58,372 bases of DNA from an uncultured Eubacteriales bacterium (GTDB lineage Bacteria > Bacillota > Clostridia > Lachnospirales > Lachnospiraceae), in assembly GCA_900314525.1 (NCBI GenBank), contig OMVN01000012.1, positions 1 through 58,372 of the forward strand, read 5' to 3'. This document shows positions 15,304 through 23,602 of the stretch, piece after piece. Below the pieces are notes generated by a model. That model worked only from the letters and a program-made list of their open reading frames with translations. It was not told the origin of the DNA and searched no databases. Position numbers and translations under genes: made by a program. Each line of letters starts with the position of its first letter. Position 1 is the first letter of the stretch.

Positions 15304-16233
15304 ATGGCATTAGAAGTTAAGAATTTAGTTAAGACATATGGAGAGAAAACTGTAGTTAACGATATCAGCTTTTCGATGAAAACACCAGGGGTATATGCAC
15401 TTCTTGGAACTAACGGAGCTGGAAAGACTACTACTATCAGAATGATTCTCTCTATGCTTTCGAAAGATTCTGGAGAAGTACTCTGGAATGGTGAAGCATT
15501 AGATACAATGAAGACAAATGTTGGATACCTTGCAGAAGAGAGAGGATTATATCCTAAGTATTCTTTGATGGATCAGTTATTATATTTTGCAGGTCTTAAA
15601 AATATAAGCAAGGACGAGGCAAAAAAGAGGATAAAGTACTGGTCAGACAGATTAGAAGTAAATGAGTATGTTTACTCAAAGACCAAAAATAAGGTTAAAT
15701 CAATGAATGCAGATCAGCTCTCAAAGGGTAATCAACAGAAAATCCAGCTTATGATAGCACTTTTATCTGATCCAGAAATAATAATTTTGGATGAGCCACT
15801 TAGCGGTCTTGATCCTGTCAATGCAGATTTATTCAAATCTGTAATCAGAGAAGAAATCGAAAAAGAGAAATATATTATTATGTCTAGTCATCAGATGCCT
15901 ACAATTGAGGAATTTTGCAGTGACATTACTATTATGAACAGAGGAAACGCTGTGCTGCAGGGAGACTTAAATGAGATAAAGAAGCAGTATGGTCGAGTAA
16001 ATATGTATTTTAAATCTGATGAAGATGCAGAGGATATAATAAGCAGATTTGACTTTGCAGATGTAATTAAGAATGCAAATGAGTATGAAATCAAAGTAAA
16101 AGATGAAGGCCAGGCAAAAGATTTCTTAGGTGCTATAGTAAGTAAGGGAATTAATGTGGTTAAATTTGAACTCCGTGAACCTACCTTACATGAGATATTT
16201 GTGGAAAAAGTAGGTGAAAGTAATGATAAATAA
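15304..16233 (+). CDS. ABC-2 exporter ATP-binding subunit (NatA-like)
   Basis: The 309-residue ATPase has the Walker A GTNGAGKTT (35-43), the signature LSKGNQQ, the Walker B IIILDEPLSGLDP and a switch His in SSHQMP. The C-terminal domain of about 90 residues is as in NatA/CcmA exporters. It partners the two permeases encoded directly downstream, the first overlapping by 11 bases. NatAB-type systems export Na+ or hydrophobic or drug-like compounds; the substrate is not predictable here. Confidence 0.9.
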   Translation: MALEVKNLVKTYGEKTVVNDISFSMKTPGVYALLGTNGAGKTTTIRMILSMLSKDSGEVLWNGEALDTMKTNVGYLAEERGLYPKYSLMDQLLYFAGLKNISKDEAKKRIKYWSDRLEVNEYVYSKTKNKVKSMNADQLSKGNQQKIQLMIALLSDPEIIILDEPLSGLDPVNADLFKSVIREEIEKEKYIIMSSHQMPTIEEFCSDITIMNRGNAVLQGDLNEIKKQYGRVNMYFKSDEDAEDIISRFDFADVIKNANEYEIKVKDEGQAKDFLGAIVSKGINVVKFELREPTLHEIFVEKVGESNDK

Positions 16234-17596
16234 GTTAAAAGGCAGTAGGAAGATTTTTAAATTCACTCTGACTCAGGGTTTGAAGACAAAATCCATGAAA
16301 ATAACAACGGCTATACTTTGCTTGATTTTTCTAGTTTCAGTACCTGTTATTTCTATTTTTTCTAAAGATGATTCGGGAGAAAAAATACATATTAAAAAAG
16401 TATACGTTATTGATATGACTGGACTTAATATGACAGATAATCTTAGCAAGATAAAAGATAAATCAGGTAAGTTTGACAATATAGAATATTTAGAATCGAA
16501 AATTAATACAGAGGATATACAGAAAGCAAAAGATCCTGAAAAAGTATTTAAATTTGAAAAAAAATCTGAGTATATTTACCTTGTCGCTGCAAAATCAGAT
16601 AAAGAGTTTAATTTCCAGATTTTCTACGATAAAAAAACTAAAGTTGATAAAAATGATGTTCAGGGATATCAGGGATTTCTTGATGAGAATTTTAAGTCAG
16701 TGATAGCAGACGGAATGAAGCTTTCAGCTGATAAGCGAGATGTAATCTCGGCTGATGCAAAAATCCATATAAATGAGAAAAAAGATGCAAAGACTACAAA
16801 AAAAGATGTAAATGCAGAGGGAAAATATAATATTATTTATTTTTCACTAATGATATTTCTGTTTATTCTGGCTTATGGCGGAGAGAGAATTGCATCGGGA
16901 ATTATTGTTGAAAAATCATCAAAGATAATGGATATGCTCTTGGTTTCGGTAGAACCTATGGCAATTGTTACAGGTAAAGTTGTGGCAAATCTGCTTATTC
17001 TATTCATACAGGTATTAGGTATGGCATTGTCTTTTGGCGTATCCCTTGTTATTAATGGACTGATATTTAATGATGGAAATATATATATGCCAAAGCTACT
17101 AAAAAGCGTGTTTGATGCAGAGAATTTTAAGGGAGCTAATGCTTTAAATATAGTGGTTTCTTTACTTATATTTGTTGCTGGCTTTTTTGTTTATGGACTT
17201 ATTGCAGGAGTTGCCGGTGCATCAGTAAGCAAAATAGAGGATATGGCTGAGGGAGTCAAAGTATATAGTGTTCTTTTAGTTATATGCGCATATTTTGTTA
17301 TGTATATTGTTATTGGAAGAAACTATGTATCTGGAAATGTTGTTGCCATGGTTGCAGAAATTCTTCCTATTACAGCCTTGTTTATTACGCCCGCAGCTAT
17401 GATTACTGGATATGTAAGTCTTTCCACAGGTCTTATAAGTCTTGGAATACTCGTCGTAAGTATTTATATTCTTATGAATTTTGTTGCAAATATTTACGAG
17501 AGCATGGTGTATTACAATGGAAAACCTCTCAAAATAAAAGAGATTATAAATATTTCAAAAATGAAAAAATCTAATAAAAAGAGAGGTGAAAAGTAG
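16223..17596 (+). CDS. ABC-2 permease, first subunit (NatB-like)
   Basis: The 457-residue protein starts at the ATG behind AGGTG; a GTG three codons earlier is less likely. One N-terminal membrane segment (about 26-46) is followed by an extracytoplasmic domain of about 160 residues. About six membrane segments follow, including ASGIIVEKSSKIMDMLL, a typical ABC-2 motif. It is coupled to the ATPase gene and followed without a gap by a second permease of the same family. The two probably form a heterodimer. Confidence 0.88.
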   Translation: MINKLKGSRKIFKFTLTQGLKTKSMKITTAILCLIFLVSVPVISIFSKDDSGEKIHIKKVYVIDMTGLNMTDNLSKIKDKSGKFDNIEYLESKINTEDIQKAKDPEKVFKFEKKSEYIYLVAAKSDKEFNFQIFYDKKTKVDKNDVQGYQGFLDENFKSVIADGMKLSADKRDVISADAKIHINEKKDAKTTKKDVNAEGKYNIIYFSLMIFLFILAYGGERIASGIIVEKSSKIMDMLLVSVEPMAIVTGKVVANLLILFIQVLGMALSFGVSLVINGLIFNDGNIYMPKLLKSVFDAENFKGANALNIVVSLLIFVAGFFVYGLIAGVAGASVSKIEDMAEGVKVYSVLLVICAYFVMYIVIGRNYVSGNVVAMVAEILPITALFITPAAMITGYVSLSTGLISLGILVVSIYILMNFVANIYESMVYYNGKPLKIKEIINISKMKKSNKKRGEK

Positions 17597-18892
17597 ATGA
17601 ATAAAGGATTATTTGAAGGATGGGCTAAGGTATTTAAGTTTACATTTTCACAGAATACTAAGGGGAAATCCTATAAATTTACATTATTTGGAATAGGAAT
17701 ATTCCTATTTTTACTATTCTTTGCAATAAATATGTTGACTGGGTACTTTTCGGACAAGGATAAGGAAAAAAAGCCCCAAAAGATAGAAACTGTCGTAATA
17801 GAGAACTTATATTATTATTCTGATGAGAATATTTCACCTTATGATTACATAGATTCAATTAAAGACAATACTGTATTTAATAATGTTGTTGAAGCAAGGT
17901 CAAGTGAGGAAGTATATAATCAGGTAAAGTCAGACAGTAAAGATGGAAAGCTGTCTATGGGAATTGCAGTAGAGTATGACAAAGAAAAAAATTTATATGA
18001 CCTGCATCTAAATGGAACATCAAAAATGTCAAAAGACAAGTTAAGGGACATTGGGGAAGAATATAAAGATTATTACAAAGAAAAGAAACTTATAACTCTA
18101 GGTGAAGATGAGGAGAACATTTCTATAATAATGTCTGAGGGTCAGATTGAGACAAAAGATGTCAGTGAAAAAGACAAAAGCTTTGCAGTTGAGATGATGT
18201 GGGTATTTGTTCCAATGATTGTTATATTTGTACTATATATGATGATATTGATATATGGACAGAGTGTAGGAAAGATAATAATTTCTGAAAAGAGTTCAAA
18301 GCTTATGGAGACCATGTTAGTATCGGTTAAACCATATGGAATTATTTTAGGCAAGGTTCTTGCAGTTTATGTTGCTGCAATAATTCAGATTTTTGTGTGG
18401 ATTTTCTTTGGAGTTGCGGGATACCTTGTGGGAGATAAGGTTGCAGGTACGTTGTTCGATAATTATAATAATCAAATATTAGAAATAGTTAAATTGGTAA
18501 TTAAGAGTTCATCAGATGCATTTTCAGTTCCTGCACTAATATTGATGGCAATTTCGATTTTGTTGGGATTTATGATTTATATGCTTCTGGCTGCTATGCT
18601 TTCATCTATGATTACAAAAGCAGAGGAGTTGTCAAATATAAACTCGGTGTACCAAATAATAGTTGTCATTGGTTTTATTGCAAGTTATTTTATCTCATTA
18701 TTTGGAATAGATTCATGGATTTCAAAGGCTATTGATTATTTCCCTGTGACATCACCTTTTATACTTCCATCAGATATACTGTTGGGAAATATTGGGATAC
18801 TGAAGGGAATAGTATGTATTATGATCCTTGTTGTATGTTTTGTAATACTTGTATATGAAACGGGTAAGATATATAAAAAGAAGATATTTTAG
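17597..18892 (+). CDS. ABC-2 permease, second subunit (NatB-like)
   Basis: The 431-residue protein has the same layout as the preceding permease: an N-terminal membrane segment (about 28-48), an external domain, then several membrane segments with the matching SEKSSKLMETMLVSV motif. The start directly follows the previous stop and uses the AGAGGTG site inside the upstream gene. The clear paralogy points to a duplicated NatB and a heteromeric exporter. A terminator lies immediately after. Confidence 0.88.
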   Translation: MNKGLFEGWAKVFKFTFSQNTKGKSYKFTLFGIGIFLFLLFFAINMLTGYFSDKDKEKKPQKIETVVIENLYYYSDENISPYDYIDSIKDNTVFNNVVEARSSEEVYNQVKSDSKDGKLSMGIAVEYDKEKNLYDLHLNGTSKMSKDKLRDIGEEYKDYYKEKKLITLGEDEENISIIMSEGQIETKDVSEKDKSFAVEMMWVFVPMIVIFVLYMMILIYGQSVGKIIISEKSSKLMETMLVSVKPYGIILGKVLAVYVAAIIQIFVWIFFGVAGYLVGDKVAGTLFDNYNNQILEIVKLVIKSSSDAFSVPALILMAISILLGFMIYMLLAAMLSSMITKAEELSNINSVYQIIVVIGFIASYFISLFGIDSWISKAIDYFPVTSPFILPSDILLGNIGILKGIVCIMILVVCFVILVYETGKIYKKKIF

Positions 18893-18913
18893 AAATAGAT
18901 GTCAATAATATTT

Positions 18914-18957
18914 ACGAGCTTGATATAGAAAATCACTATATCAGGCTCGTGATTTTT
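18914..18957 (+). terminator. Terminator of the ABC exporter operon
   Basis: A 14-bp stem (18914-18927 with 18937-18950, one G-U pair) is followed by GATTTTTCT. Confidence 0.8.
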
Positions 18958-18983
18958 CTAATAACAATTATTTAAAATAACTG

Positions 18984-19012
18984 TTGACAAAACAATAAAT
19001 AGAACATATAAT
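18984..19012 (+). promoter_or_regulatory. cysK promoter, full consensus
   Basis: TTGACA and TATAAT are exactly 17 bp apart with no mismatch. Such a strong promoter needs a repressor to be tuned. A palindrome starting 13 bp after the -10 is the likely operator. Confidence 0.85.
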
Positions 19013-19024
19013 CAATTCATACAG

Positions 19025-19045
19025 TTCCTACTGAACTAATAGGAA
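19025..19045. promoter_or_regulatory. Rrf2-type operator candidate at cysK
   Basis: TTCCTA, nine bases, TAGGAA. The same palindrome with the same spacer occurs at the sulfhydrylase promoter (23540) and the iscR promoter (30030). It lies in the transcribed leader just after the start point, a repressor position. Confidence 0.65.
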
Positions 19046-19099
19046 ATAGAAACAGTAAACAAAGCAAAATAATAATATATATTTTAGGAGGATAAGAAT

Positions 19100-20026
19100 A
19101 TGAGCGATATCAAACAGAGTGCATTAGAATTAATAGGAAAGACACCATTACTTAAGTTAAACAGATATGGAAAGGGTAAGAATGCAGAAATTATTGCAAA
19201 ACTTGAATACCTTAATCCAGCTGGTTCAGTTAAGGACCGTGTAGCTCTAGCAATGATTGAAGATGCAGAAAAAAAGGGAATTTTAAAAGAAGGATCAACA
19301 ATTATTGAGCCTACATCAGGAAATACAGGAATTGGACTTGCAGCAGTTGCCACAGCTAAAGGATACAGAGCAATCCTTACACTTCCAGATACAATGAGTG
19401 TTGAGAGAAGAAATTTATTAAAGGCTTATGGAGCAGAAATAGTACTTACAGAAGGTGCAAAAGGAATGAAAGGTGCTATAGCTAAAGCGGAAGAGTTAAA
19501 TCAGTCAATTGAGAATTCAGTTATTCTTGGACAGTTCGATAATCCAGCCAATCCAGAGGCACACAGAAATACAACAGGTCCTGAAATCTGGGAGCAGACA
19601 GACGGAGATGTTGATATCTTTGTAGCAGGTATTGGTACTGGTGGTACAATCACAGGTGTTGGCGAATATTTAAAGAGCAAAAAAGCTGACGTCAAAGTTG
19701 TTGCAGTTGAGCCAGCTACAAGCCCAGTATTATCAAAGGGAACAGCAGGACCACACAAAATTCAGGGTATTGGAGCAGGATTTGTCCCTAAGGTTCTTGA
19801 TACAGAAGTTTATGATGAAATAATTACTATAGAGAATGAAGATGCATTTACAGAAGGAAGAAAATTCGCTCATACAGAGGGTGTACTTGTGGGAATATCT
19901 TCAGGTGCAGCTTTAAAGGCAGCTAAGATTCTTGCTGACAGACCAGAAAACGCAGGAAAGAAAATCGTTGTATTACTTCCTGATTCAGGAGACAGATATT
20001 TATCTACTGCATTATTTGCAGAATAA
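19100..20026 (+). CDS. cysK: Cysteine synthase A (O-acetylserine sulfhydrylase)
   Basis: The 308-residue PLP enzyme makes cysteine from O-acetylserine and sulfide. Lys45 in NPAGSVKDR binds [11 protein letters not shown] is the substrate loop, [10 protein letters not shown] binds the PLP phosphate, and the C-terminal PDSGDRYLS is conserved. AGGAGG precedes the ATG. It has its own strong promoter and operator. No serine acetyltransferase gene is adjacent. Cysteine made here is the sulfur source for the IscS and SufS desulfurases encoded downstream. Confidence 0.95.
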   Translation: MSDIKQSALELIGKTPLLKLNRYGKGKNAEIIAKLEYLNPAGSVKDRVALAMIEDAEKKGILKEGSTIIEPTSGNTGIGLAAVATAKGYRAILTLPDTMSVERRNLLKAYGAEIVLTEGAKGMKGAIAKAEELNQSIENSVILGQFDNPANPEAHRNTTGPEIWEQTDGDVDIFVAGIGTGGTITGVGEYLKSKKADVKVVAVEPATSPVLSKGTAGPHKIQGIGAGFVPKVLDTEVYDEIITIENEDAFTEGRKFAHTEGVLVGISSGAALKAAKILADRPENAGKKIVVLLPDSGDRYLSTALFAE

Positions 20027-20069
20027 TAAAAAATTCAGATACATTCGTCCCAGATATATGAGACATGGC

Positions 20070-20101
20070 AGAATCGAGCAGGTTTACTCCTGCTCGATTC
20101 T
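20070..20101 (+). other. Strong 13-bp hairpin after cysK without U-tract
   Basis: A perfect 13-bp stem with a six-base loop (TTTACT) is followed by AAGTTAAAC, so the T-run of a standard terminator is missing. It may be an RNA-stabilising 3' end or a partial terminator that lets some transcription into the downstream genes. Confidence 0.55.
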
Positions 20102-20157
20102 AAGTTAAACAAAAAATTAACAAGTGGCCCTAAAAGACTGAAAGGAGGGAGCATAAG

Positions 20158-20781
20158 ATGAAAAATATACTTTGTTTTGGAGATTCTAACACATATGGAT
20201 ATATTCCAGGAGGTTATGGCAGATATGAATACGGTGTCAGATGGACTAGCATATTAGCTGAAAAACTGAGGAATGATGATTGCAGAATTTTAGAAGAAGG
20301 ATTATGCGGAAGAACTACTGTTTTTGAAGATAAGTCAAGATATAACAGGTGTGGGACATCTATGCTCCCTGCTATTATTGAAACACATAATCCTATAGAT
20401 GTTGTAGTTGTTATGCTGGGCACAAATGATTGTAAGGCGGAATTTTCACCATCGGTTGAGAAGATTGGCAATGGGATAAAGAAAATAATTTCTCAGGTTA
20501 AGGAAAATGAAAGAAATGCAAAAATACTCTTGATATCGCCTATACTTCTTGGTGAATCAGTGTGGATGGATGGATTTGATCCGGAATTTTCGAAAGAATC
20601 AGTTGAAATATCAAAGGGGCTTAAGATAAAATATAAGGAAATTGCAGATTCAGAAAATATACACTTTCTGGCAGCATCAGATTATGCAAATCCTAGTCCT
20701 GTGGATATGGAACATATGGATGAAGAGGGACATAGGATTTTTGCAGAAGAGGTATTTAAGAAACTGAAGCAGATTATTTAG
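20158..20781 (+). CDS. SGNH/GDSL-type esterase
   Basis: The 207-residue cytoplasmic hydrolase has the nucleophile block CFGDSNTYG (Ser10), a Gly in block II, Asn in LGTND (block III) and the D-x-x-H of block V near residue 183 (DMEH). The order and length match arylesterase/TesA-like acylhydrolases. There is no signal peptide, unlike the membrane-bound SGNH protein at 7920. A strong GGAGGGAG precedes the ATG. The natural ester is unknown. It starts a likely transcript with the LysR, Rrf2 and iscS genes. Confidence 0.85.
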   Translation: MKNILCFGDSNTYGYIPGGYGRYEYGVRWTSILAEKLRNDDCRILEEGLCGRTTVFEDKSRYNRCGTSMLPAIIETHNPIDVVVVMLGTNDCKAEFSPSVEKIGNGIKKIISQVKENERNAKILLISPILLGESVWMDGFDPEFSKESVEISKGLKIKYKEIADSENIHFLAASDYANPSPVDMEHMDEEGHRIFAEEVFKKLKQII

Positions 20782-20801
20782 TTAGAAATGAAGGTAGTAA
20801 T

Positions 20802-21713
20802 ATGACTTTAACACAACTAAGATATGCCATAACGGTGGCAGAATCAAAATCAATGAATGAAGCAGCGAAAAATTTATATATTTCACAGCCTAGCCTTTCA
20901 TCAGCAATTAAGGAATTGGAAAATGAGATTGGTGTTGAACTGTTTAGAAGAACGAACAGAGGAATTTTGATGACTGCTGAGGGCAAGGAATTCGTAGGGT
21001 ATGCAAGGCAGGTTGTTGAGCAGTATCAGCTTATCGAATCAAAATATATTCAGAAAGAAAACGTCAAACAGAAATTCAGTGTATCAATGCAGCATTATAC
21101 ATTTGCGGTTAATGCTTTTATAGAACTGGTGAAACAGTTCGGGATGGATGATTACGAATTTGCAGTTCATGAGAGCAAGACATATGAAGTTATTGAAGAT
21201 GTCAAGAACTTTAAAAGTGAGATTGGTGTTCTGTATGTAAATGATTTTAACAAAAAGGTATTATCGAAGCTTTTTAGTGAGTTTGACATTGAATTTCATG
21301 AAATTATGGATTGCCACATTTATGCATATTTGTGGAAAGGTCATCCACTTGCTGAAAAAAAAGAGATAACACTTGAGCAATTAGATGATTATCCCTGTCT
21401 GTCATTTGATCAGGGAGGAAACAATTCATTTTATTTTGCAGAGGAAGTTCTCAGTACTTATGAGTATAAGCGTTTAATAAAGGCGGATGACAGAGCAACA
21501 CTTCTTAATCTCATGGTAGGATTAAATGGATACACACTTTGCTCGGGAATAATATGTGAAGAGCTGAATGGCTCTGATTACTGTGCGGTAAAACTTAAAT
21601 CTGATGAAATAATGACAATAGGATATATTAAGAAAAAAGGTACTATTATCAGCGAACTTGGACAAAAATATATAGAAGAAATTTCAAAATATAAAGACCG
21701 CGTTTTAGACTAA
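20802..21713 (+). CDS. LysR-family transcriptional regulator
   Basis: The 303-residue protein has an N-terminal winged helix-turn-helix (MTLTQLRYAITVAESKSMNE, then SQPSLSSAIKELENEIGVELF) followed by a two-lobed effector domain. LysR proteins commonly sense a small metabolite, and sulfur-metabolism LysR regulators (CysB/CysL type) recognise O-acetylserine or similar. Its location between cysK and iscS makes a sulfur role plausible, but nothing in the effector domain proves it. It is not divergent from its neighbours, so no classic target promoter is obvious. Confidence 0.9.
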   Translation: MTLTQLRYAITVAESKSMNEAAKNLYISQPSLSSAIKELENEIGVELFRRTNRGILMTAEGKEFVGYARQVVEQYQLIESKYIQKENVKQKFSVSMQHYTFAVNAFIELVKQFGMDDYEFAVHESKTYEVIEDVKNFKSEIGVLYVNDFNKKVLSKLFSEFDIEFHEIMDCHIYAYLWKGHPLAEKKEITLEQLDDYPCLSFDQGGNNSFYFAEEVLSTYEYKRLIKADDRATLLNLMVGLNGYTLCSGIICEELNGSDYCAVKLKSDEIMTIGYIKKKGTIISELGQKYIEEISKYKDRVLD

Positions 21714-21738
21714 TAGAAGCTTAAAATGGAGGAATAAA

Positions 21739-22173
21739 ATGAAAATATCAACAAAAGGTAGATATGCCCTGAGACTTATGCTGGATCTTGCAACATATGA
21801 TAATGGAAAGCCAAGCAGTATTAAAGACATTGCAGGAAGACAGGAAATATCAGAAAAATATCTTGAACAAATTATATCTGTATTTAATAAGGCTGGATTT
21901 GTGAGATCAGTAAGGGGGCCACAGGGAGGGTATCTCTTAACAAGAAAACCAAAAGAATATACAGTAGGTATGATTTTGAGACTTACAGAGGGAGATTTGT
22001 CACCGGTTGCTTGTGTGGCAGATGATGGAGCTTATTGCGAGAGGAGAGTTTCATGTGTTACAATAAACGTATGGCAGAAACTTAATGATGCCATAAACAG
22101 TGTAGTTGACGGAATTACACTGGAAGATTTATTAGAATGGCAGGCAGATTTATCTGATCAGTACGTTATTTAG
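21739..22173 (+). CDS. Rrf2-family regulator, IscS-linked
   Basis: The 144-residue protein has a winged helix (STKGRYALRLMLDLA; SEKYLEQIISVFNKAGFV; RGPQGGYLL) and three cysteines, Cys92, Cys100 and Cys106. Their spacing (x7 then x5) differs from the x5-x5 spacing of IscR. It may bind an Fe-S cluster or act as a CymR-like sensor of cysteine status. The cysteine desulfurase starts nine bases after its stop, so the two are coupled. It is one of two Rrf2 paralogues here; the one at 30092 is the closer match to IscR. Confidence 0.85.
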   Translation: MKISTKGRYALRLMLDLATYDNGKPSSIKDIAGRQEISEKYLEQIISVFNKAGFVRSVRGPQGGYLLTRKPKEYTVGMILRLTEGDLSPVACVADDGAYCERRVSCVTINVWQKLNDAINSVVDGITLEDLLEWQADLSDQYVI

Positions 22174-22181
22174 GAGAGAAC

Positions 22182-23345
22182 ATGAACAAAGTAATATATT
22201 TAGACAATGCAGCGACAACCAGAGTTTCAGAAGAAGTGGTAAATGCAATGATTCCATACTACACAGAGTGTTATGGAAATCCATCTGCAGTCTATACCTT
22301 CGCTGGAGAGGCCAAGAAGGCAGTAACAATTGCAAGAGAAAGTATAGCAAAAGTAATTAATGCCAGACCTGATGAAATATATTTTACAGGTGGCGGAAGT
22401 GAGTCAGATAACTGGGTTTTAAAAGCAGTAATTGATAAATATGGAGACGCAAAAGGAAAGCATATAATTACAACATCCATTGAGCATCATGCAATTTTAC
22501 ATACATGTGAATATCTGGAAAAAAAAGGATGTTCTGTGACATATGTAGATGTAGATGAGGATGGGGTTGTGAAACTTGACGAACTTAAGGCTGCAATAAG
22601 ACCTGAAACTGTTCTTATTTCTGTTATGACTGCAAATAATGAAGTTGGTACAATACAACCAATTGAGGAAATTGGAAAAATTGCGAAGGAAAATAATATT
22701 CTATTTCATACAGACGCTGTTCAGGCGTTTGGACATATAGATATAGATGTAAAAAAGCTGAATATAGATTTTTTAAGTGCCAGTGCACATAAAATAAATG
22801 GACCTAAGGGAATTGGATTTATGTATATAGAGAGATCTATAAAAATAGGGTCATTTATTCACGGCGGAGCCCAGGAGAGACAGAGAAGAGCGGGTACATT
22901 AAATGTTCCTGCAATTGTTGGATTTGGCAAGGCTGCAGAACTTGCTATGGCAAATATGGAAAAAAATGCAAAGTATGAGACAGAGCTTAGAAACCATTTG
23001 GTAGAAAGAATATTAAATGAAATTCCATACTCTAAATTCAACGGATCCACAAAAAACAGGCTGCCAAACAATGCTAACTTCAGTTTTAAATATGTGGAGG
23101 GGGAGTCAATGCTCATACTCTTGGATCAGAAAGGGATTTGTTCATCCAGCGGTTCTGCATGTACCTCGGGCTCAATTGACCCTTCCCACGTTCTGACAGC
23201 AATGGGAATACCTGATGAGCTAGCCCATGGTTCAATTAGACTTACACTTTCATATTTGAATACTTTAGAAGAAATAGATTATACAGTTGATGAATTAAAG
23301 AAAATAATTGAGAGACTTAGGGAAATGTCACCACTTTATAAATAA
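22182..23345 (+). CDS. iscS: Cysteine desulfurase, IscS/NifS class
   Basis: The 387-residue PLP enzyme removes sulfur from cysteine as an enzyme persulfide. YLDNAATT starts the protein, Lys204 in SAHKINGPKG binds PLP, and Cys326 in SSGSACTSGS is the persulfide residue on a flexible loop, which marks class I. The Rrf2 gene is directly upstream. No iscU/nifU or mnmA follows, although this pairing is common in Clostridia; a terminator comes instead. It may supply tRNA thiolation, for example the rhodanese-TtcA protein at 26885, rather than cluster assembly. Confidence 0.92.
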   Translation: MNKVIYLDNAATTRVSEEVVNAMIPYYTECYGNPSAVYTFAGEAKKAVTIARESIAKVINARPDEIYFTGGGSESDNWVLKAVIDKYGDAKGKHIITTSIEHHAILHTCEYLEKKGCSVTYVDVDEDGVVKLDELKAAIRPETVLISVMTANNEVGTIQPIEEIGKIAKENNILFHTDAVQAFGHIDIDVKKLNIDFLSASAHKINGPKGIGFMYIERSIKIGSFIHGGAQERQRRAGTLNVPAIVGFGKAAELAMANMEKNAKYETELRNHLVERILNEIPYSKFNGSTKNRLPNNANFSFKYVEGESMLILLDQKGICSSSGSACTSGSIDPSHVLTAMGIPDELAHGSIRLTLSYLNTLEEIDYTVDELKKIIERLREMSPLYK

Positions 23346-23348
23346 AAT

Positions 23349-23402
23349 AAAACGTCTAATTTTTACTACCAATTACTGGAAGGTCGAAAAATTAGACGTT
23401 TT
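23349..23402 (+). terminator. Terminator after iscS, 16-bp perfect stem
   Basis: Arms 23349-23364 and 23387-23402 pair perfectly around a 22-base loop that can form a small CCA/TGG stem. The right arm ends in TTTT. Confidence 0.7.
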
Positions 23403-23465
23403 ATATTTAACAGATATAGACTGGAAAGTCATAAAAAATCATACATGGAATTTTTTTATGAACAC

Positions 23466-23507
23466 ATTAGTTATAGACAACAACTATAACTAATATATTT
23501 TTTTTTC
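23466..23507 (+). terminator. Second terminator-like hairpin before the sulfhydrylase gene
   Basis: An 11-bp perfect stem (23466-23476 with 23484-23494) is followed by ATATTTTTTTTTT. It insulates the strong downstream promoter from iscS read-through. Confidence 0.75.
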
Positions 23508-23510
23508 TAT

Positions 23511-23539
23511 TAGACAGATAAGTAAATAAATGTTATTAT
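23511..23539 (+). promoter_or_regulatory. Promoter of the O-acetylhomoserine sulfhydrylase gene
   Basis: TAGACA and TATTAT are 17 bp apart. The operator palindrome starts at the next base, so a bound repressor would cover the transcription start. Confidence 0.65.
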
Positions 23540-23560
23540 ATCCTTGTAAACAGATAGGAA
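23540..23560. promoter_or_regulatory. Rrf2-type operator candidate at the sulfhydrylase gene
   Basis: ATCCTT, nine bases, TAGGAA. The right half is identical to the cysK site; the left half keeps the TCCT core. Same N9 spacer as the sites at 19025 and 30030. Confidence 0.55.
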
Positions 23561-23602
23561 TTAAGTAAATCCAAAATAAATAAAAAAAGAGAGGTAGATA
23601 TT

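Noticed and set aside
17284-17574. 96-codon open frame on the plus strand in another phase of the permease gene
   Set aside because: Its Tyr/Cys/Trp-rich product is an out-of-frame reading of a membrane protein; no start signals.
23308-23493. 61-codon frame after iscS
   Set aside because: It overlaps the iscS end and runs through a terminator hairpin; no start signals or homology.
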